A DNA stretch of 64,000 nt from Terrabacter tumescens (GTDB lineage Bacteria; Actinomycetota; Actinomycetes; Actinomycetales; Dermatophilaceae): positions 62,001 through 126,000 of the forward strand of contig NZ_BMNZ01000008.1 in assembly GCF_014646815.1 (NCBI RefSeq), in the 5' to 3' direction. Shown here in pieces: positions 61,000 to 64,000 of this stretch. The position numbers were made by a program, and so were the translations under genes. The number at the start of each line of letters is the position of its first letter. The first letter of the stretch is position 1. The notes under the pieces were generated by a model. That model was not told the origin of the DNA and did not search any database. It saw nothing but the letters and a program-made list of their open reading frames with translations.

Positions 61000-62093
61000 G
61001 CGAATCACCTTCTGCCACCACGGTCCTGCGCGCCCACGCCGAGAACGCGTATGCCGCCGAGCTGGCCGCGCTCGCGGCCAGCGACGACCGACCGCGTCCA
61101 CCACGCTGGCGGATGTCGCCCTGGGCCGTCACGACCTACCTCCTCGGCGGCACGCTCGACGACGGCACCGAGATCACGCCGAAGTACCTCGGGTCGCGCC
61201 GGCTCATGGAGGTCGCCGTCGCCTCGCTCGCCACCGACCGGGCCCTGCTGCTGCTCGGAGTGCCCGGCACGGCCAAGACGTGGGTCAGCGAGCACCTCGC
61301 GGCCGCTGTCAGCGGGTCGTCGACGCTCGTCGTCCAGGGCACGGCCGGCACGCCCGAGGAGTCGCTGCGCTACGGCTGGAACTACGCGCGGCTGCTCGCC
61401 GAGGGCCCGACGCGTGGCGCTCTCGTGCCGAGCCCGGTCATGCGCGCCATGGAGACGGGCTCGCTCGTGCGCATCGAGGAGCTGACGCGCATCCCGGCCG
61501 ACGTCCAGGACGCCCTCATCACGGTGCTGTCGGAGAAGCACCTGCCGATCCCCGAGCTCGACTCCGAGGTGCAGGCGCAGCAGGGCTTCAACGTCATCGC
61601 CACGGCCAACAACCGCGACAAGGGCGTCAACGACCTGTCGTCGGCGCTCAAGCGCCGCTTCAACACGCTCGTGCTGCCGCTGCCCGACTCCCTCGAGCAG
61701 GAGGTCGAGATCGTGCGCACCCGCGTCGACTCCCTCGGCCGCTCGCTCGAGCTGCCGCCCGGGCTCGAGTCGCTCGCGGAGATCGAGCGCGTCGTCACGA
61801 TCTTCCGCGAGCTGCGGTCGGGCGTCACGGCCGACCAGCGCACGACGGTGAAGTCGCCGTCGGCCACCCTCTCGACGGCCGAGGCCATCTCGGTCATGAC
61901 CAACGGCCTGTCGCTCGCGGCCCACTTCGGCGACGGCGTGGTCCGTGCCGACGACGTCGCGGCCGGCCTCGTCGGGGCTGTCGTCAAGGACCCGGTCCAG
62001 GACCGGATCGTCTGGCAGGAGTACCTCGAGACCGTGGTCAAGGACCGCACCGAGTGGACCGACCTCTACCGCGCGTGCCGCGAGCTGGGCTGA
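60996..62093 (+). CDS. MoxR-type AAA+ ATPase
   Basis: 365 residues. Walker A GVPGTAKT at 88-95, Walker B LVRIEEL around 157-163, sensor 1 in FNVIATANNRDKGVNDLSSALKRRFNT, which also has the arginine finger region. MoxR ATPases work as chaperones with VWA-domain partners that carry metals or regulate complexes. The VWA partner is not in the window; it is expected after the DUF5682 gene. ATG overlaps the DUF5691 stop and the next gene starts one base after this stop. Confidence 0.9.
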   Translation: MSESPSATTVLRAHAENAYAAELAALAASDDRPRPPRWRMSPWAVTTYLLGGTLDDGTEITPKYLGSRRLMEVAVASLATDRALLLLGVPGTAKTWVSEHLAAAVSGSSTLVVQGTAGTPEESLRYGWNYARLLAEGPTRGALVPSPVMRAMETGSLVRIEELTRIPADVQDALITVLSEKHLPIPELDSEVQAQQGFNVIATANNRDKGVNDLSSALKRRFNTLVLPLPDSLEQEVEIVRTRVDSLGRSLELPPGLESLAEIERVVTIFRELRSGVTADQRTTVKSPSATLSTAEAISVMTNGLSLAAHFGDGVVRADDVAAGLVGAVVKDPVQDRIVWQEYLETVVKDRTEWTDLYRACRELG

Positions 62094-62094
62094 C

Positions 62095-64000
62095 ATGACC
62101 CAGGTGGAGGTGCTGGGCGTCCGGCACCACGGACCGGGCTCCGCGCGATCGGTCGCGCGCGCCCTCGACGAGCTGCAGCCCGACGTCGTCGTCATCGAGG
62201 GGCCGCCCGAGCTCGACGCCCTCGTCCCGCTCGCGGCCGACCCCGACCTCGTGCCGCCGGTGGCCGGCCTCGTCTATGCCGTCGACGAGCCGCGGCGCGC
62301 CGCCTTCTACCCGTTCGCGGTCTTCTCACCCGAGTGGGTCGCCCTGCGGTGGGCGCTCGAGCACGGCGTCGACGTCCGCTTCGCCGACCTGCCCGCGACG
62401 CACCACCTCGCCGACAGCGACGGCGAGGAGGCGCCTCGCCGCCCGGGTCGGCGGGTCGACCCGATCACGGCCCTCGCCTCGGCCGCCGGCTACGACGACC
62501 CCGAGCGCTGGTGGGAGGACGCTGTCGAGCACCGCCGCACGTCCTCGCTGACGCACTTCGCGCACCTGCGCGAGGCGATGCACGGTGTCCGTGGAGACCT
62601 CGAGGTCGACGACGACGCCCGACGAGAAGCGTTCATGCGCAAGGTGATCCGGGCCGAGATGCGCGCCGGTCGCGAGCGCGTCGCCGTCGTCTGCGGCGCC
62701 TACCACGCGCCGGCCCTCGACCCGGCGTCGTTCCCGCCGGTGAGCCGCGACAACGCCCTGACGAGCAAGCTGCCCAGGATCAAGGTCGCCGCGACGTGGG
62801 CGCCGTGGAGCTCCGAACGGCTGTCGTATGCCAGTGGCTACGGCGCCGGGGTCCGCTCGCCGGGGTGGTACCACCACCTCTTCGTCACCCCCGACGACGA
62901 CGTCGTGCCGTCGTGGTTCGTCCGGGTCGCCCGGACCCTGCGCGGCGAGAACCTCGACGCGTCGACGGCGTCGGTCGTCGAGGCGACCCGGCTGGCCGGT
63001 GCGCTCGCAGCGGTGCGTGGTCGTCCGTCCGTCGGCCTGGCCGAGCTGACCGACGCCGCCCGCGCGGTGCTCACCGAGGGCGCCGACCTCCCGCTGCGGT
63101 TCGTCGACCGCACCCTCGTCATCGGCGAGGAGCTCGGCCGGGTCCCGGAGTCCACCCCCATGGTCCCGCTAGCCGGCGACCTGGCCCGGCAGCAGAAGTC
63201 GCTGCGGCTCAAGGCCTCCGCGACCTCGACCGTCGTCCAGCTCGACCTGCGCCGCGAGTCGCAGCTGGCCCGCTCGGTGCTGCTGCACCGCCTCGCGGTG
63301 CTCGACGTGCCGTGGGGCACGCAGGTCGAGGCGGGCCGCACCATGGGCACGTTCAAGGAGGCGTGGGAGCTCGAGTGGACGCCCGAGCTCGCCGTCGCCG
63401 TCATCGAGGCGAGCCTCTACGGCACGACCGTCCGCACCGCGGCCGAGTCCCGCATCGCCGAGGAGGCCCGTGAGGCAGCCGACCTCGGCGTGCTCGGCCG
63501 GCTCATCGAGGAGTGCCTGCTCGCCGACCTGCCCGAGGGCCTGCGCGCCGTCGTCGCCGCTCTCGCCGAGCGCACGGCCAAGCAGCACGACACCCGGGCC
63601 CTGCTCGAGACCGTCGAGCCCCTCGCCCGCACCTGCCGCTACGGCGACGTCCGCGGCGTCGACGTCGCCGACGTGACCCACGTGCTGCAGACCGTCGTCG
63701 TGCGCGCCTCCGTCGGGCTCCGGGCAGCCTGCTCCAGCCTCGACGACGACAGCGCCGCCGCGATGCGGACCGCGGTCGAGGCGGCCCACCGAGGGGTGGC
63801 CCTCGTCGACCGCGACGACCTGCGCGAGCCGTGGTCCGAGGCGCTCGTGACGGTCGGCCGCGACGAGGCCATCCACGGCGCCGTCGCCGGGCGCGTCAAC
63901 CGGCTCCTGCTCGACGGCGGCCTGCTCACCCACGACGAGGCGGCCGCGCGCCTGAGCCGCCGCCTCTCCCCCGGCACGCCCGCCCCCGCGGCGGCCGCCT
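62095..64000 (+). CDS. DUF5682 family protein (3' end beyond window)
   Basis: 635 codons are visible and the frame is open at the edge. It starts MTQVEVLGVRHHGPGSARSV, and VVIEGPPELDALVPLA follows; the early RHHGPGS and EGPPE motifs and the later VVCGAYHAPAL recall the TraB/PrgY/EreA-like hydrolase fold, in which conserved His and Glu residues are catalytic. DUF5682 is a constant partner of SWIM, DUF5691, MoxR and VWA genes. The start is one base after the MoxR stop. Its activity is unknown. Confidence 0.83.
   Translation, partial: MTQVEVLGVRHHGPGSARSVARALDELQPDVVVIEGPPELDALVPLAADPDLVPPVAGLVYAVDEPRRAAFYPFAVFSPEWVALRWALEHGVDVRFADLPATHHLADSDGEEAPRRPGRRVDPITALASAAGYDDPERWWEDAVEHRRTSSLTHFAHLREAMHGVRGDLEVDDDARREAFMRKVIRAEMRAGRERVAVVCGAYHAPALDPASFPPVSRDNALTSKLPRIKVAATWAPWSSERLSYASGYGAGVRSPGWYHHLFVTPDDDVVPSWFVRVARTLRGENLDASTASVVEATRLAGALAAVRGRPSVGLAELTDAARAVLTEGADLPLRFVDRTLVIGEELGRVPESTPMVPLAGDLARQQKSLRLKASATSTVVQLDLRRESQLARSVLLHRLAVLDVPWGTQVEAGRTMGTFKEAWELEWTPELAVAVIEASLYGTTVRTAAESRIAEEAREAADLGVLGRLIEECLLADLPEGLRAVVAALAERTAKQHDTRALLETVEPLARTCRYGDVRGVDVADVTHVLQTVVVRASVGLRAACSSLDDDSAAAMRTAVEAAHRGVALVDRDDLREPWSEALVTVGRDEAIHGAVAGRVNRLLLDGGLLTHDEAAARLSRRLSPGTPAPAAAA

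Noticed and set aside
1-64000. tRNA genes, CRISPR arrays, insertion sequences or prophage
   Set aside because: No tRNA T-loop signatures, regularly spaced repeats, transposase or integrase frames were seen.

Overview
The window is a very GC-rich, gene-dense actinobacterial chromosome segment. Typical signs are GTG starts, ATGA/GTGA stop-start overlaps, several apparently leaderless genes, a DUF222/HNH '13E12' gene with a mycobacterial-type SOS box, a BldC-like regulator and a LysG/LysE pair. The gene set suggests a Micrococcales genome, perhaps Intrasporangiaceae; that placement is inference. No tRNA, rRNA, insertion sequence, prophage or CRISPR array was seen.

Positions 1-22271 carry most of an aerobic (cobalt-late) cobalamin pathway: cobN (truncated by the window edge), cobG-cobH-cobIJ, cobL-cobM, a MoxR/VWA chelatase subunit-cobO-cobB-cobC-cobA-cobD, and cobK. 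A cobalt uptake unit (cbtB-cbtA-ferredoxin) lies among them. Three cobalamin riboswitches precede cobN, cbtB and the chelatase operon; cobGHIJ has none and looks leaderless. cobF, cobQ, cobU, cobS and cobT were not found here.

Positions 21534-30666 form a divergent light/B12-response locus. A CarH/LitR-type MerR regulator with an adenosylcobalamin photosensor domain sits in one operon with an SRPBCC gene and cobK. Facing it is a coupled operon: FAD oxidoreductase, DUF1365 protein, Cfa-like methyltransferase, photolyase, CPBP protease and an SDR-TspO fusion. The intergenic region has a sigma70-like promoter overlapped by 11-bp direct repeats.

Positions 30676-57699 are mixed: secreted lipase, GlxA/FtrA regulator, VOC protein, DUF222 HNH protein, EamA exporter, cysteine dioxygenase-rhodanese operon behind a possible cysteine leader peptide, lysG/lysE, a large LuxR-family ATPase, a magnesium P-type ATPase, MFS/DUF5937 pair, cell-wall peptidase, secreted beta-propeller-like protein, DUF3800-like protein, an HTH-less B12 photosensor-like protein, LysR/MFS pair and a surface O-acyltransferase.

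Positions 57840-64000 hold a BldC-like regulator followed by a tightly coupled SWIM-DUF5691-MoxR-DUF5682 set running off the right edge; a VWA partner is expected beyond it.

Across the window the octamer GTATGCCG/CGGCATAC occurs about 44 times, in genes and between them and in different codon phases. This is far more than base composition predicts and resembles a genome-wide DNA signature motif.
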